Shown: positions 50,171-63,914, counted from the first letter of the stretch. The stretch is DNA of 64,000 bases from Membranipora membranacea (GCA_914767715.1 OU612074.1:18524062-18588061); one strand, 5' to 3'. The notes: generated by a model not told the origin, from the sequence alone. Made by a program: numbers and translations.

Positions 50171-50728
50171 TGATTCTGTAATATGATACAGGCAGGCAGT
50201 GGAAATTTCCAAAGGTTTGTCAAAACACTGGCTATGGAAACATTACAAGGTTGGTTTTTAAAATATAAATCTAGAAAAGTTACTAAAGTTGTCGCATTTA
50301 CAGCAGCAAACAGGATAATTTCTATATCAACATCAGACGCAATAAGAACATCCAATATTATAGCTAGCATCATCATCAGTACCCTCAACCTCGACTCGAG
50401 GACATGCAGTTACCAGCTAGTGCATATCACCTCGAATCAGGGACAGGCAAATATATGCAAATCTAAATTCTATTCTTAATACCGGTGCCACCCTAACGCC
50501 AGAACCGTGACAACCATGACAATGCAGTAAAGGTGGCACCAACGGAGACAATTCAGAATTAGCATGATGTCTAACTTACACCAACCAACACTTGCGGCCG
50601 ATCAACCCTGGATCAACCCACTCTTGCGGCCGATCAACCCTCTTTTTGTGGTAATTGAAAATTGTGTTTAAATCTTGTTTTTTTTGCTTATTGACGTCAG
50701 CAGTTTTTTAATGTGTCTGGAACCACGC

Positions 50729-50738
50729 TATATAAAAG
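50729..50738 (+). promoter_or_regulatory. TATA box for the LU-CTLD-TSP1 gene
   Basis: TATATAAAAG lies about 820 bp before the ATG. A first noncoding exon could run from about 50760 to a donor at 50832/50833 (GAGACAG then GTCAGT). Transcription start and 5'UTR exons are inferred. Confidence 0.5.
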
Positions 50739-51556
50739 CATGGTTCACCAATGGAAAGGATGAATTGATTTGATTTGTTTGGCGACCCTCGTCAAGCAGC
50801 GCTGTTTGTTTGCAACTTCATTCTGGAGACAGGTCAGTTTTTAAACATGAAAGTTTTACAGTTTTTATCATAATCTTTTCTTTTATTGTACATTAGTGAT
50901 ATTTATAGGGAAATAGAACTTGCCTTATTATTTGATAATGGCACAGTACAACACTTAGTTGGATTATTTATATCGTCAACTAATTTAGTTAAATGAATTA
51001 AATTGAGCATGCATGGCAACTAGAAAGTATAACTTGTAGAAATAAGACATGCATTGTTAAGTTGAATTGCGTTTGATGTTAAACCTGATAAGAATTAAAA
51101 GGCATGCTCTTGAGTCAAGTGTTTGATCTCTTGAGGTCGCATGTAAATAAGTCAGTGTCACAGAGTGAGAATCATCATACCGAGCTCGTGAGCACAGATC
51201 TCAGTAGCGGAGAGTTAATGTGGTGACTCCATAACCTGGAATCCCACAAAGTGAGGAGTCCTCTTTAAGTGAAGTCATTTCATGAAACATGAATTTAGTG
51301 AAATTGAATTAAGACTGTCCAGCTGTGGTGGAGAATCCACCACAATACCACAAGTCAGATTGAAATTTTGTCCAGTACGCATTCACCAGCACACCAACCA
51401 CTATCCAGGTAACTAATATCGCTGTGGCATGCTATAAAGTGATAATAAAAGATGCTAGTACTAAAACTAAAATGCCTGATTTTGCATTGCGTTAATGTTA
51501 AGTCAAGAATCAGCTCATTGTTGTTCTAAGGTAAGGTTGAGGAACACACTAACAAA

Positions 51557-54500
51557 ATGTTTTGCTTACTGGCCGTCTCTGCCATAGCCAGCTCGCTCAT
51601 GATAGGAGGTAAGATTTAATTTCTTTTTTTCTATACTATACTACTAGTAGGTATGTTAATCAGGTAGCTTGGGCAGGCTGTTGGTAGTGGGTGGGGGGCC
51701 TAACACCCACCCCGACAGCCTGCCCAGTCTACAAACCAGCATGATTGTGAAACTCCTGTTACCTGGGTTTTGGGTTTGCAAGCCAGTGGGTCTTATATAT
51801 ATGACCAGTACATACCAAAATTTGCAAGAGAAAAAAGTTCTTAGGATCGTGCATGTCATTAGGCCACTGCCGTGGCACATCTTTTTCGCTGTCACATGGA
51901 AATCTAGAATACAATGCAACCAACCTACATCCTAGGCCTACCATCATTACGGAAAAAGTAAAGTTCTGTGTTGGCAGTAGCCAGTTTTATGAATGAAATC
52001 ATAAAAGGGGGTTTGTTGGTACAGCCCATGTTATTGCATGCTATAAGATATTTTAGGTACTTGGTCCGATCCACCACTCAGGTGTTGTGAGACCTTTGGC
52101 CGGTGCCGTACGACACATGTGTTAAACTCTCATGCGGCCCTTGCCTTACAAGACCAAAAACACGTGGCTGTCGTAAGACATGTCTCATATAACACCTGCC
52201 ACATGTCTCTCAACACTCGTCGCCAGCGCCAGTTTTAGTGGCCATCCAGAACAGCAAAGTTTGATGTAATGATTACTTTCTCCTTTATTGTATTAGTATA
52301 CAAGAGGCAATTAAAGCTCCTATTCAAAAACCACTAATCCTTGTGTGTGTCGTGATGGCCCTCATGATAACCACTAATCCTTGTTTGTGTTGTGGTTGCC
52401 CTCACACAACCACAATCCCACCAGATAACTTAACTAGAATTTGTAATCTTGTCTGATCTGCTTGGTGATTGATGAAACGAACAATGGCTAACAGAGGTGA
52501 ACAATGGAAAAGTTTGGGGGGACCTACTGAGTTATATTATGTGTGTGCTGTGTCCTGAAACCTAACATGCATATTAAAGTTGTGAGACATAAATGAACCA
52601 GATGGAGTTTAGAGGAAGCCACAATCCACCTAGGAGCTAGCTTAGAGGGTATTGCAACAGATGCGCGCTGGGAGATATCTTTGACAGCGTGAGGAGCCGA
52701 TTCAGACACACAGTCATAAATAAATTTAATATCAATGGTGAATATGGAGCAGAGATCACCAGACAAATGAATACTGATTCTACAGACCAAGACAGAAAAT
52801 TCTAAATACTGACATGGATTTACCGATACCGAAAGGAAGTCTCGACCATGTTAGTTATCACCAGCACCTGCTTTCCGTTCCAATGACAAACTATTTATGG
52901 TGGCTATCAGTAGAATTCATCCAGTGTGAAACTAATAACCTACCATCAGCGGTTTCAGAGATGCAGAGGAGAGAAGGAGGTGATTTTAACCAGCAGCAGA
53001 ACGGGCAACTCATGTCGAACAGATCATACAGACCAAATCTTTTCAGCCATCTGTATACTCTGATATAAAGCAACAGAAGGCCTGGTCACCATGCAAACCA
53101 GTTTCCACATTTACCAGGCTCACACATATCCTCAGATACTGACACAGATTCATAAGACTAGCTATCCAGGGTAGGGTAAGCTAGAACACAAGTCAAAAGT
53201 CGGACCCAGGTTGTAGCAAGTTCAGCGGTAGAATTCTTTTGTGACTGTCGTAGGTTGTAGTCTTCGGAAAGCATCTCTTTTCTAAACAAGAAACTATGTC
53301 AACTCGGTGAACAACCAGAATCATGGCACCTTGCTAAACAGTCGCTTAAGGAATAATAAAGTCTGATTCAGAGTAGCCAATGTGGCAGAAGATGCCATCA
53401 ACGTCATGAGATTTTTTGAGGCAGTGAATGCGCATTTCTAGTGGGACAAGGAATCCAAGGAAAATGCTTGTAAGAACATATTTATGGCGAAAATCTGAGC
53501 GCCAAAGTTCAGATCACCAAAAAGTCTTGAATACTAACTCAGATTATCAGCCAACCTGTCGTATCTCACGATTCCCTGCGGGAGACATCGGTGTCTAGAA
53601 AGCCAAGGAGACAAAGATCAAATCCAAGTCAAATCAGATTAAGGATAGCACTGTGGGTAGTCAAGACCTGGATAGCAACAGAAGGGCAACATTGACTGTC
53701 TCACCCTCACTCTGCTGCTGTCGCATACGACCAGGAAACAGCATAGGACTTTCTATCATGTAGAATAAGGAACATATCTCAAGAGATCATACATCAGACC
53801 TCTGTGCACCCGAACCATGTCCAGTGCCAAACTGGTATTAAGCCACATGTACTAACTCATGTGCTATCTATCTCTACTCCACCATGCAAAACTTAAGCTT
53901 AACCGAAACAAGATATCACACAGCAGATCAGCAAGTACCTAGGCGTATATAGTGAGGGAGACCACAATATCCATACAACAGAGAAGATTACAGCTAGTTA
54001 CCCACACAAAACCCAACCATGCTTGGGACCCGGCCTATCAAACAGGCCTCCCAAAACCTGGTGTTGGAGAGAGACAAGAAGATTGAGGGATAAGTTCAAG
54101 ACCTAGTCGGGCCAGGCTCGATGGAGCCAGCTAACTTGCCACTGAGTTCACCAGGCAACAACACAGGCAACCAGCGAGCCAGCAGCTGGGATACAAGCTT
54201 CCAATCGCCTCAGACTGACACAGCATTTTCTAGGGATGACAGGTGATATCAGAAGATTTATCGATACCTAGGCGTACAGGACACAGCAGCACTGTGCCAA
54301 CAAACAGCACATATTTGCAGGCAGCCTATGTCAAAGAGAATCGATTGACCTGGTAGGGCCGCGTGGCACCTAACCCTGTGTAGCTCATATTTTGCCATAG
54401 AGTCACTTGTAAAGAATAATACTTACTTAAATTTTACAATAACAACTGCGGAGATTAATTTATGGGTTAAAAACCCTTCATCATGACATATCTTTCTTGT

Positions 54501-57500
54501 AATAATATGATTAAACAGATGATTTAATCGTTTTAGCCACAATTATACTTCCTACTCACCACACAATCACACATGCTGAAAAATTGACTTGTGTGATCAG
54601 GTGTTCTACATATCTAAAGTATTTACATACCAATTTAAGATGTAATCTGACCTAGATCTTGTTTCATCCATTTTCCTGCAATCCAGTTCCTCCCTTCCAC
54701 CAGTCACATTGCTGCTGCGGCGTGACCAGTGGAACGGGAGCAACTCCGAATGAAGGCAAATGGACCAAACTTGGTATAGTTCAGACCCGACGAAAGCTTT
54801 TTCGTTCACAGTGGCTGTTCCACCAATTTGTTTTATTATATTCTTGTGTTATTTACTTCTGCTCAAATATGTGTGAATGAATATATATACATTATATATA
54901 ATATGTATGTATATTGCCCATAATATGTTTACATATATATATTTGTATTTATATATATGTATCAATTATGTATATTATATTGTGCCAAAATTCAACAAAA
55001 TTACTCTACTGATCTCAGATTTCTCTTTTCCCCCTAGTGATAGCATATCATCTCATGTAGAGATTTTTGTAAACAAAAATAGATTCATGTTATGAACTAT
55101 CCAATATTTTGTTATCTTGTGATAGGAGGTGAACAGAGAATCAATGGTACACTTTGTAAATCATCGGTTGTATGCAACTAGTTTCATGGTGTTGGTAACA
55201 CTTGAGAAGAGCTTGTGATTGCATAAAGTCATCATTTATATCTATTTAGATGCTGATGGGCTCATCTGTGTCAAGTGCAGCAACAAAAAATCAAACAGAC
55301 TTTGCAATAAAGAAAAATTGAAGGAAACTTGTGATCCAGATGTGAGTAGCTAGTATCCAAGTATAAATAAATGGAAGAAGATGACTGCAATATCGGCTTC
55401 CAGGGTTGGATAGTTTTCATTTTTCAAATACCAGCATGACCTGTCATTCCGAAAACCAAATTTGAGCAAGGAATTAGCAAATGCTTTGAAACAAAAATTT
55501 TTGCATTTGAGTGGAAGCTGCCTCTGGTTCAAAATAAGTTGTTAATGTGATCAAGGAGTCTCTTACTCGTTGCTGTGACGCACTGAATTTCCTAGCAATT
55601 TAATCCAGCTCAACCAGTTTTGTGAAGCCGCTTTTGAACCTGAATAAAAAAATATGTCTACAAGCATCTAAACTTGAAGGATACCTACGGTACAGCATGA
55701 GCATTTTAACAATCATGAGTGAAAAGCATAATGCTGACTGTGATGTGGAGTTGCAATGATTACAAATAATTGGTTTGACATTGATATCAAATATTTCTCT
55801 GTGTTTTCATTTTCAGATCTTTTTTTATTTGGCATGTCTTCATCTTTTTCGTAGATAAAATTTTGCAGATCTGTATACAAATGGGACTACTCCACATTAA
55901 GTGTGTCTAAAGCATGTTCCAACACTTGCGATGATAGTCAGTTGTGCACCAATCCAGTATATGGATCAAGTGATAATCCATCCCAATGTGTTTACTGCTG
56001 TAACACAGACAACTGTAACGAAGATCCAGAGGCCACATATAATGCAGTTAGAGGAGGTGTGTACTACCTTACTCGATGTGATGAAAAAATTGAATATCTC
56101 AGGAGCCATTGTGACAATTTATAGGTTATATCAAATTTAAGGACACAGCCTACAGTCTCCACTACCGGCTGGGGGACGGCTCAGAGGGTATATGGATACA
56201 CTGTTACATAACTGTTAGGAATGTGATAAACTTCAATAGACTTTGTTTTGTTTATATCTTGTGTGCTGATTTGAGGAAGTAATCCTACTTGCATGACAAA
56301 CTGTGTGTAGAAATGTTGTACTTTTTATCTGTCTCAGGTTCTGAACAATTATTTAACGCTGAAACTGAGTCTAGAATATCTTTCACTTTTGAAGTGTATG
56401 GCTTTAGGGAGCATTCAATGTATACATCGCATGCATATCTATAATCTTCTTTCATGAAATTCATGAATTCATGGATTAGTGGTAAAATACACAGTATGAC
56501 TTTTTGTGGAGAAATTTGATCAGTAAGTAAATTTGTGTCAATAATTGGATCTAGCTGAAATTCTGCCAGCTTTAACGTTATGTATTAACTGACGTCCCAG
56601 TAATGGCACTTAAAAACACAGGCTAGCTATTTGACAAATGTTTGAGTGGTCGGCTGTAGCATTACTGAACTTTTGGACCAAGAAAAAAAAATGCTTTCAG
56701 CAATCATACATAACTTGCCATGCTTGTTCAGGATCAGATATATTCCTTTAATCCATGAAAATACATCAATGTTCGTAATCATTACGGCATATGTTTTATA
56801 TAATAGCCCTTTTGGTCTAAAATGTTATGTAAATAATGTAATACAATAACGAATCTTCAAATAGCCACAAGACAAAATATCACTTGTTATACAAATACCT
56901 CATGTGTCTGGTATATGGTGTAGGAGAACACAGCTCCCCATCTTTAAATACTAACAACGCTTGGGATTCTTTTCAACAAAAAGCCTCATTGATTAGTATT
57001 ATCAATTGATATAGAACCATAATTCATCTATAATCACTAATTTACAGATTGTGCAGATATTTGTGTACTAATTTCAACATCTTGAAATGCTGTAAGATCT
57101 TTCAGCCGCTATTTGGATCATTTCAGAGAATTACTGCCGCATTGGTGAAGTTAACATCGATGATGAGATGTGTGTCAAGATAATTAACAAAAAGAAAAAA
57201 CAAAGAGACGCAAAACGTTGTGATAATAATGATGGAATGAAGCTCTTTAGATCAATGACCCAATCAATGAATGATAAACTGAAAGAATTGATGGCTATAT
57301 ATGACAAGGGTGGAGGTAAGATGATACAAAAGTTCAAAAAGTTTTTTACAAGACTTAATGACTTACATTCAAATTTTATTTATAATGAAATTCAAAGAAA
57401 GTATATAATAACAAACTCTCTGTATTTAAGTGCCAAGCCACTAGCATGCATTATTTTTGAAAGTTTTATTGTGTCACTTATAATGCAATGTCCTCCAGTC

Positions 57501-60500
57501 CTCTATCTCGCCATTTACCAACGAGATAAGGAAATGCTCAAAATATTTAGAGATGCTTCCTCTCTCGGAATTTAAATTGATTATGATATCGATATGAATC
57601 GCGTAATGCAGATTTTTACTGATGATGAACATTTCATCCAAAATGAAGCCCCTCGGGTTGGCTCATACACCCTAATTATCGTTCTCCCTTGGAGAAAAGT
57701 TGTTTTTTGAGAATAGGAGCATTCATATTGATAATAATATTTTTAACTCTATTTTCGCATGCAAAGCAACTTCATTATTTTTTAGCAGAGTAATGTGTAC
57801 AAAAAACCTCTTTCTCATGACTTTTACCGCTAGCGATAGGAATAAAATCAGTAACAATCACAAGCAACTTAACCACAACCACAATTGTTGTTTTTAGCAA
57901 AGCTAGAGAGACTATACATTGGTGTGACAATGATGAAAAGTATATATGATGATTACACAAAAACGAAAGTTATCCCTGAAGGAAACTTTTGGAATGTAGA
58001 TGAACCATCCTCCACAGGCTGTGTCGTTGCTACGCCTAGTGGATGGGAAGTACAACATTGCTTGACGACAGAGAGTTTTGTATGCACGATTCCCCTGAGG
58101 AAAGGTACGTGATTGGGTATTATTGTCACATAAGCCCAATGGTAATCGAACAGGGTAATTATTCAACAAAGATAACCACTTGATTAACCGCAGCATCTGG
58201 TAATAATTCTGCTCATCTTCATTTTATGAAAAGACACTACGCTTGCAACAAACATACTATATTTTGCTGACGGTTATCAATAGTTTTGGATTATATTGAT
58301 TCAATTTTTGTCAAGGTCTAAGAGTTGGCCAATGCCGATTTGCCACACATATTTTTCTTCTATGGTCTTGCGTTCCCTGATCATTATAAACAAGTTGCTT
58401 GCTTGGCATTTGATTCTTATTGGAGCATTTCCCTATCAAGCTGTTAGAATCTTCAAATCTCAAATCATATAATTTCTCATTTTAAAGAGAATGAATCACT
58501 TGTGTCCATGCAAATGAATTAGAAGCGTCAACGGCAAATAACATCAATCTCAGACTCTTCTTTAGATAAAGAAATGGATACAATACAGGTTCAATAGTTG
58601 ATATGGGGCTGGAAAAGCTCACTCAAGCTGCACTGTTCCAAATATGACACAACTTTATATATTTTATTTGTCGATGCAAACTAATATACATAGCAATCTA
58701 GGCTGTACAAATTTTGAGTAAGCTACAGAACAGATACATGAAAGTAAAGATTTGGACATAATCACTGATTTCCCAAAGTTCAAAAATTCAATTAATGCTC
58801 AAACTTTGATTCTTTGCAGATTTACATTTTTCCCTCAGATGGTTGTTATTTAGTTTCCTAAAGGCTTTCCAACCAACATGCATGGCAATCGGTTGCTTTG
58901 TAATTAGCAGATGAATATTGCTAAAGGCACTTGTAACGACGCATTTGGTCTGTCTAATTTCTTTATTTGAGTAACTATGTTTCTAGCCATTATCGAACAA
59001 TAAAGTTATTCGGAAATTGGAAACAAAAAGCAGAGGTAACAACTACCCAAACTGCACTTTAATATAAATTTTTTTACGGAGAATGGGATTGTTGGGACAC
59101 ATACCATGCATCAGGTCGAATAAACTATTTTCATGATTAAAATTCCAGTTTTCGTCTCCATATGATTGTAGTTGATGGAATATGGGGTGATTGGTCAAGT
59201 CCAATACAGTGTCCACACACTGATCAATCAGGACAGACTTACCGGACAAGGAAATGTTCTGCGAAGTTTGGTGGAACCAATTGTGATGGAGATTCTGAAG
59301 ATTATAACACAGTTTCAAATTCGGCATGTCCGGGTGAGTCTCAACCCGGTGTAATCAATCTTTTTGCTCGGATAGTTTTCAGGGGTAATGAGCAGGTGTT
59401 TTTGATATAACTTTAAGCGAATCAAATAATGATTGCTTTTAAACTCTCGAATCTCTTGACGGGATTTCATTTTTTATGAATTCAAAATAATTATTGGGAG
59501 ATCTGGTGAACACATCTGATATACCATGCATCAATGCATGTAATATTAGGTAAGAGAGGTAGTTTTCACAATGAATGCATCAATTCAGATAAAGTATTTT
59601 GGATGATGAATACTGTCAATGACATTTCAGATTTTGTCTCAATATGATTGTAGTTGATGGAGAATGGGGTGATTGGTCAAGTGAAACACCATGTCCAGCA
59701 ACAGATCAATCAGGACAGACTTACCGGACAAGAATATGTGACAGTCCTGCCGCGGACTCTGGTGGAACTGAATGTGTAGGAGATACTAAGGATTATAATA
59801 AAGGTTCCAAATCAAATTGTCCAGGTAGGTCTTGATCGGGTGTGATAGATCTATTTGCTCAGAAAGTGTAGAAGTATGTTGACTAGGTATTTTGAGATAA
59901 CTATTAGCAAACTACGCACTAATTGCCATTAGACACCCAAACATTTCAAGCGACTCTCCAATTTTTCAACATCTATAGATATCTGGTAAAATAAAAGTGA
60001 TGATAATGATGAATTATATGGATGAGATTGCAGTTTCCACATTGATACAAGCTTTGTTGACGAAGAACATGGTGATTTGGTAATATACCATGCATCAGTA
60101 GTCTGACTAAGGCATTTTCAATGATGGATAGTCTCGATGAGATTTTGGTTTTCATCTCAATATGATTGTAGTTGATGGAATATGGGGTGATTGGTCAAGT
60201 GAAACACAGTGTCCACAAACCACCCAACCAGGACAGACTTACAGGACAAGATCATGTGACAGTCCTGCCGCAGCCTTTGGTGGAACTGATTGTGTTGGAG
60301 AAACTAAGGATTATAATAAAGGTTCAAACTCAAACTGTCCAGGTGGGTCTTAACCTCGTGTTATTATACAATTTTAATTGACAAAGATATGGATGATATA
60401 CTATGCATCAGGTCAGATAAGGTGTTTTCAATGATGGATACTGTCGATGAGATTTCAGTTTTCGTCTCAATGTGATTGTAGTTGATGGAATATGGAGTGA

Positions 60501-63500
60501 TTGGTCAAGTGAAATACAGTGTCCACAAACCACCCAACCAGGACAGACCTACAGGACAAGATCATGTGACAGTCCTGCCGCGGACTTTGGTGGAACTGAT
60601 TGTGTTGGAGTAACTAAGGATTTTAATAAAGGTTCAAATTCAAATTGTCCAGGTAGGTCTTAACCTAGTGTAATTATACAAATTTAATTGACGAAGATAT
60701 GGATGATTGGATGATATACCATGAATCAGGTCAGATAAGGTGTTTTCAATGATGTTTAGTCTCGATGAGATTTCAGTTTTCATCTCATTATGATTGTAGT
60801 TGATGGAATATGGGGTGATTGGTCAAGTGATATACCATGTCCAGCAACTGGTCAATCAGGACAGACTTACCGGACAAGAATATGTGACAGTCCTGCTGCG
60901 GACTTTGGTGGAACTGAATGTGTTGGAGTAACTAAGGATTTTAATAAAGGTTCAAATTCAAATTGTCCAGGTAGGTCTTGATCTAATGTGATAAATCTAT
61001 TTGCTCGGAAAGTGTAGAAGTATGTTGACTAGGTTTTTTGAGATAACTATTAGCAAACTACGTAGTAATCGCCATTAGACACCCAAACATTACAAGCGAC
61101 TCTCAAATTTTTCAACATCTATAGATATCTGGTAAAATAAAAGTGATGATAATGATGAATTATATGGATGAGATTGCAGTTTCCACATTGATACAAGCTT
61201 TGTTGACGAAGAACATGGTGATTTGGTAATATACCATGCATCAGCAGTCTGACTAAGGCATTTTCAATGATGGATAGTCTCGATGAGATTTTGGTTTTCA
61301 TCTCAATATGATTGTAGTTGATGGAATATGGGGTGATTGGTCAAGTGAAACACAGTGTCCACAAACCACCCAACCAGGACAGACTTACAGGACAAGATCA
61401 TGTGACAGTCCTGCCGCAGCCTTTGGTGGAACTGATTGTGTTGGAGAAACTAAGGATTATAATAAAGGTTCAAACTCAAACTGTCCAGGTGGGTCTTAAC
61501 CTCGTGTTATTATACAATTTTAATTGACAAAGATATGGATGATATACCATGCATCAGGTCAGATAAGGTGTTTTCAATGATGGATACTGTCGATGAGATT
61601 TCAGTTTTCGTCTCAATGTGATTGTAGTTGATGGAATATGGAGTGATTGGTCAAGTGAAATACAGTGTCCACAAACCACCCAACCAGGACAGACCTACAG
61701 GACAAGATCATGTGACAGTCCTGCCGCGGACTTTGGTGGAACTGATTGTGTTGGAGTAACTAAGGATTTTAATAAAGGTTCAAATTCAAATTGTCCAGGT
61801 AGGTCTTAACCTAGTGTAATTATACAAATTTAATTGACGAAGATATGGATGATTGGATGATATACCATGAATCAGGTCAGATAAGGTGTTTTCAATGATG
61901 TTTAGTCTCGATGAGATTTCAGTTTTCATCTCATTATGATTGTAGTTGATGGAATATGGAGTGATTGGTCAAGTGAAATACAGTGTCCACAAACCACCCA
62001 ATCAGGACAGACCTACAGGACAAGATCATGTGACAGTCCTGCCGCGGACTTTGGTGGAACTGAATGTGTTGGAGTAACTAAGGATTTTAATAAAGGTTCA
62101 AATTCAAATTGTCCAGGTAGGTCTTAACCTAGTGTAATTATACAAATTAATTGACGAAGATATGGATGATTGAATGATAAACCATGAATCAGGTCATATA
62201 AGGTGTTTTCAATGATGTTTAGCCTCGATGAGATTTCAGTTTTCATCTCATTATGATTGTAGTTGATGGAATATGGAGTGATTGGTCAAGTGAAATACAG
62301 TGTCCACAAACCACCCAATCAGGACAGACCTACAGGACAAGATCATGTGACAGTCCTGCCGCGGACTTTGGTGGAACTGAATGTGTTGGAGTAACTAAGG
62401 ATTTTAATAAAGGTTCAAATTCAAATTGTCCAGGTAGGTCTTAACCTAGTGTAATTATACAAATTAATTGACGAAGATATGGATGATTGAATGATATACC
62501 ACGCATCAGTAGTCTGACTAAGGTGTTTTCAATGATGGATACTTTCGATGAGACTTCAGTTCGTGTTTCAATATGATTGTAGTTGATGGAACATGGGGTG
62601 ATTGGTCAAGTGATATACCATGTCCAGCAACTGATCAATCAGGACAGACTTACCGGACAAGAATATGTGACAGTCCTGCCGCGGACTTTGGTGGAACTGA
62701 ATGTGTTGGAGTAACTAAGGATTTTAATAAAGGTTCAAATTCAAATTGTCCAGGTAGGTCTTAACCTAGTGTAATTATACAAATTTAATTGACGAAGATA
62801 TGGATGATTGGATGATATACCATGCATCAGGTCAGATAAGGTGTATTCAATGATGGATAGTCTCGATGAGATTCCAGTTTTCATCTCAATATGATTGTAG
62901 TTGATGGAATATGGGGTGATTGGTCAAGTGATATACCATGTCCAGCAACTGATCAATCAGGACAGACTTACCGGACAAGAATATGTGACAGTCCTGCCGC
63001 AGATCTTGGTGGAACTGAATGTGTTGGAGATACTAAGGATTATAATAAAGGTTCAAATTCAAATTGTCCAGGTGGGTCTTGATCTGATGTGATAAATCTA
63101 TTTGCTCGGAAAGTGTAGAGGTATGTTGACTAGGTTTTTTGAGATAACTATTAGCAAACTACGTAGTAATCGCCATTAGACACCCAAACATTACAAGCGA
63201 CTCTCAAATTTTTCAACATCTTTAGATATCTCGTAAAATAAAAGAATGCATTTTTAAAGTGAGTATAAAGATGAATTCTATGGATTAGATTGCAGTTTCC
63301 ACGTTGATCCAAGCTTTGTTGACGGAGAACGTGGTGATTTGGTAATATACCACGCATCAGTAGTCTGACTAAGGTGTTTTCAATGATGGATACTTTCGAT
63401 GAGACTTCAGTTCGTGTTTCAATATGATTGTAGTTGATGGAACATGGGGTGATTGGTCAAGTGATATACCATGTCCAGCAACTGATCAATCAGGACAGAC

Positions 63501-63914
63501 TTACCGGACAAGAATATGTGACAGTCCTGCCGCGGCCTTTGGTGGAACTGAATGTGTTGGAGAAACTAAGGATTATAATAAAGGTTCAAACTCAAATTGT
63601 CCAGGTGGGTCTTAATCTAGTGTTATTATACAATTTTAATTGACAAAGGTATTGATGATATACCATGCATCAGGTCAGATAAGGTGTTTTCAATGATGGA
63701 TAGTATCGATGAGATTCCAGTTTTCATCTCAATATGATTGCAGTTGATGGAATATGGAGTGATTGGTCAATTGATATACTGTGTCCACAAACAGCCCAAC
63801 CAGGACAGACTTACAGGACAAGATCATGTGACAGTCCTGCTGCCGATTTTGGTGGAACTGAATGTGTTGGAGAAACTAAGGATTATAATAAAGGTTCAAA
63901 TTCAAATTGCCCAG
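51557..63914 (+). CDS. Secreted LU (three-finger) - C-type lectin - multi-TSP1 protein (3' end beyond window)
   Basis: Exons: 51557-51608 signal peptide; 55250-55341 and 55855-56056 LU domain; 57127-57315 and 57898-58104 C-type lectin domain (CTLD); then 13 TSP1 exons (59172-59333; 59654, 60172, 60482, 60800, 61318, 61628, 61946, 62263, 62583, 62901, 63434 and 63744, each 171 bp). Phases agree throughout (1,0,1, then 1-1), giving at least 985 residues. Residues 1-17 are hydrophobic. Residues 18-105 have the Ly6/uPAR cysteine pattern, starting GLICVKC and ending CCNTDNCN. Residues 116-247 have CTLD landmarks (MCVKI, KRC, LYIG, NVDEP, WEVQHC, SFVC) but no obvious QPD/EPN sugar-binding triad. 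Each TSP1 unit has WGDWS, GQTYRTR and CPG. All domains are extracellular; a recognition or adhesion role is inference. No anchor is seen before the right edge. Confidence 0.75.
51665..51740. repeat. Foldback hairpin element in intron 1
   Basis: CTTGGGCAGGCTGT pairs with ACAGCCTGCCCAG, and GGGTGGGGGGCC pairs with ACACCCACCCC, in a compact G/C-rich hairpin within the LU-CTLD-TSP1 gene's first coding intron. Confidence 0.6.
52320..52425. repeat. Short tandem repeat, about 44-bp unit
   Basis: AACCACTAATCCTTGTGTGT + CGTGATGGCCCTCA is followed by a diverged second copy with TTGTGGTTGCCCTCA. Confidence 0.6.
52500..54400. other. Compositionally distinct block in intron 1, probably a decayed mobile element
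   Basis: This stretch is clearly richer in G/C, CAG and AGG than its surroundings, and all frames are interrupted by scattered stops. It looks like an old coding sequence, perhaps a retroelement. I found no diagnostic motif (no YXDD box, no DDE triad, no terminal repeats), so the class is open. Confidence 0.35.
54645..54790. repeat. Foldback MITE, family F1 copy 3 (intron 1)
   Basis: CCAGTTCCTCCCTTCCACCAGTCAC / GCGTGACCAGTGGAACGGGAG hairpin, followed by CAACTCCGAATG and AAACTTGGTATAG. Matches 20785-20930 in order and spacing. Confidence 0.55.
59172..63914 (+). repeat. TSP1 exon-intron array with higher-order 1146-bp structure
   Basis: Thirteen consecutive single-exon TSP1 units, each 171 bp except the first (162 bp), have start-to-start spacings 482, 518, 310, 318, 518, 310, 318, 317, 320, 318, 533 and 310. 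The intron sequence is repeated along with the exon. Two introns of the long form repeat the 518-310-318 order, giving a 1146-bp higher-order unit. Within it 59965-60812 and 61111-61958 differ at only about two positions that I could see. Exon bodies fall into type A (CPQTTQPGQTYRTRSC) and type B (CPATDQSGQTYRTRIC), with mosaic copies. Each unit has four cysteines, where the classic TSP1 fold has six. Confidence 0.9.

Noticed and set aside
51656-51947. Overlapping open frames on both strands near the first coding intron.
   Set aside because: They cover a foldback hairpin and intron sequence, with no splice support.
57801-57897. An extended reading frame running leftward of the second CTLD exon.
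   Set aside because: The acceptor TTTTTAG at 57891-57897 with phase 1 joins exactly to exon 57127-57315, so the upstream part is intron.
59973-60155. Minus-strand frame repeated identically at 61119-61301.
   Set aside because: It lies in duplicated introns of the TSP1 array; the identity is due to the segmental duplication, not coding constraint.
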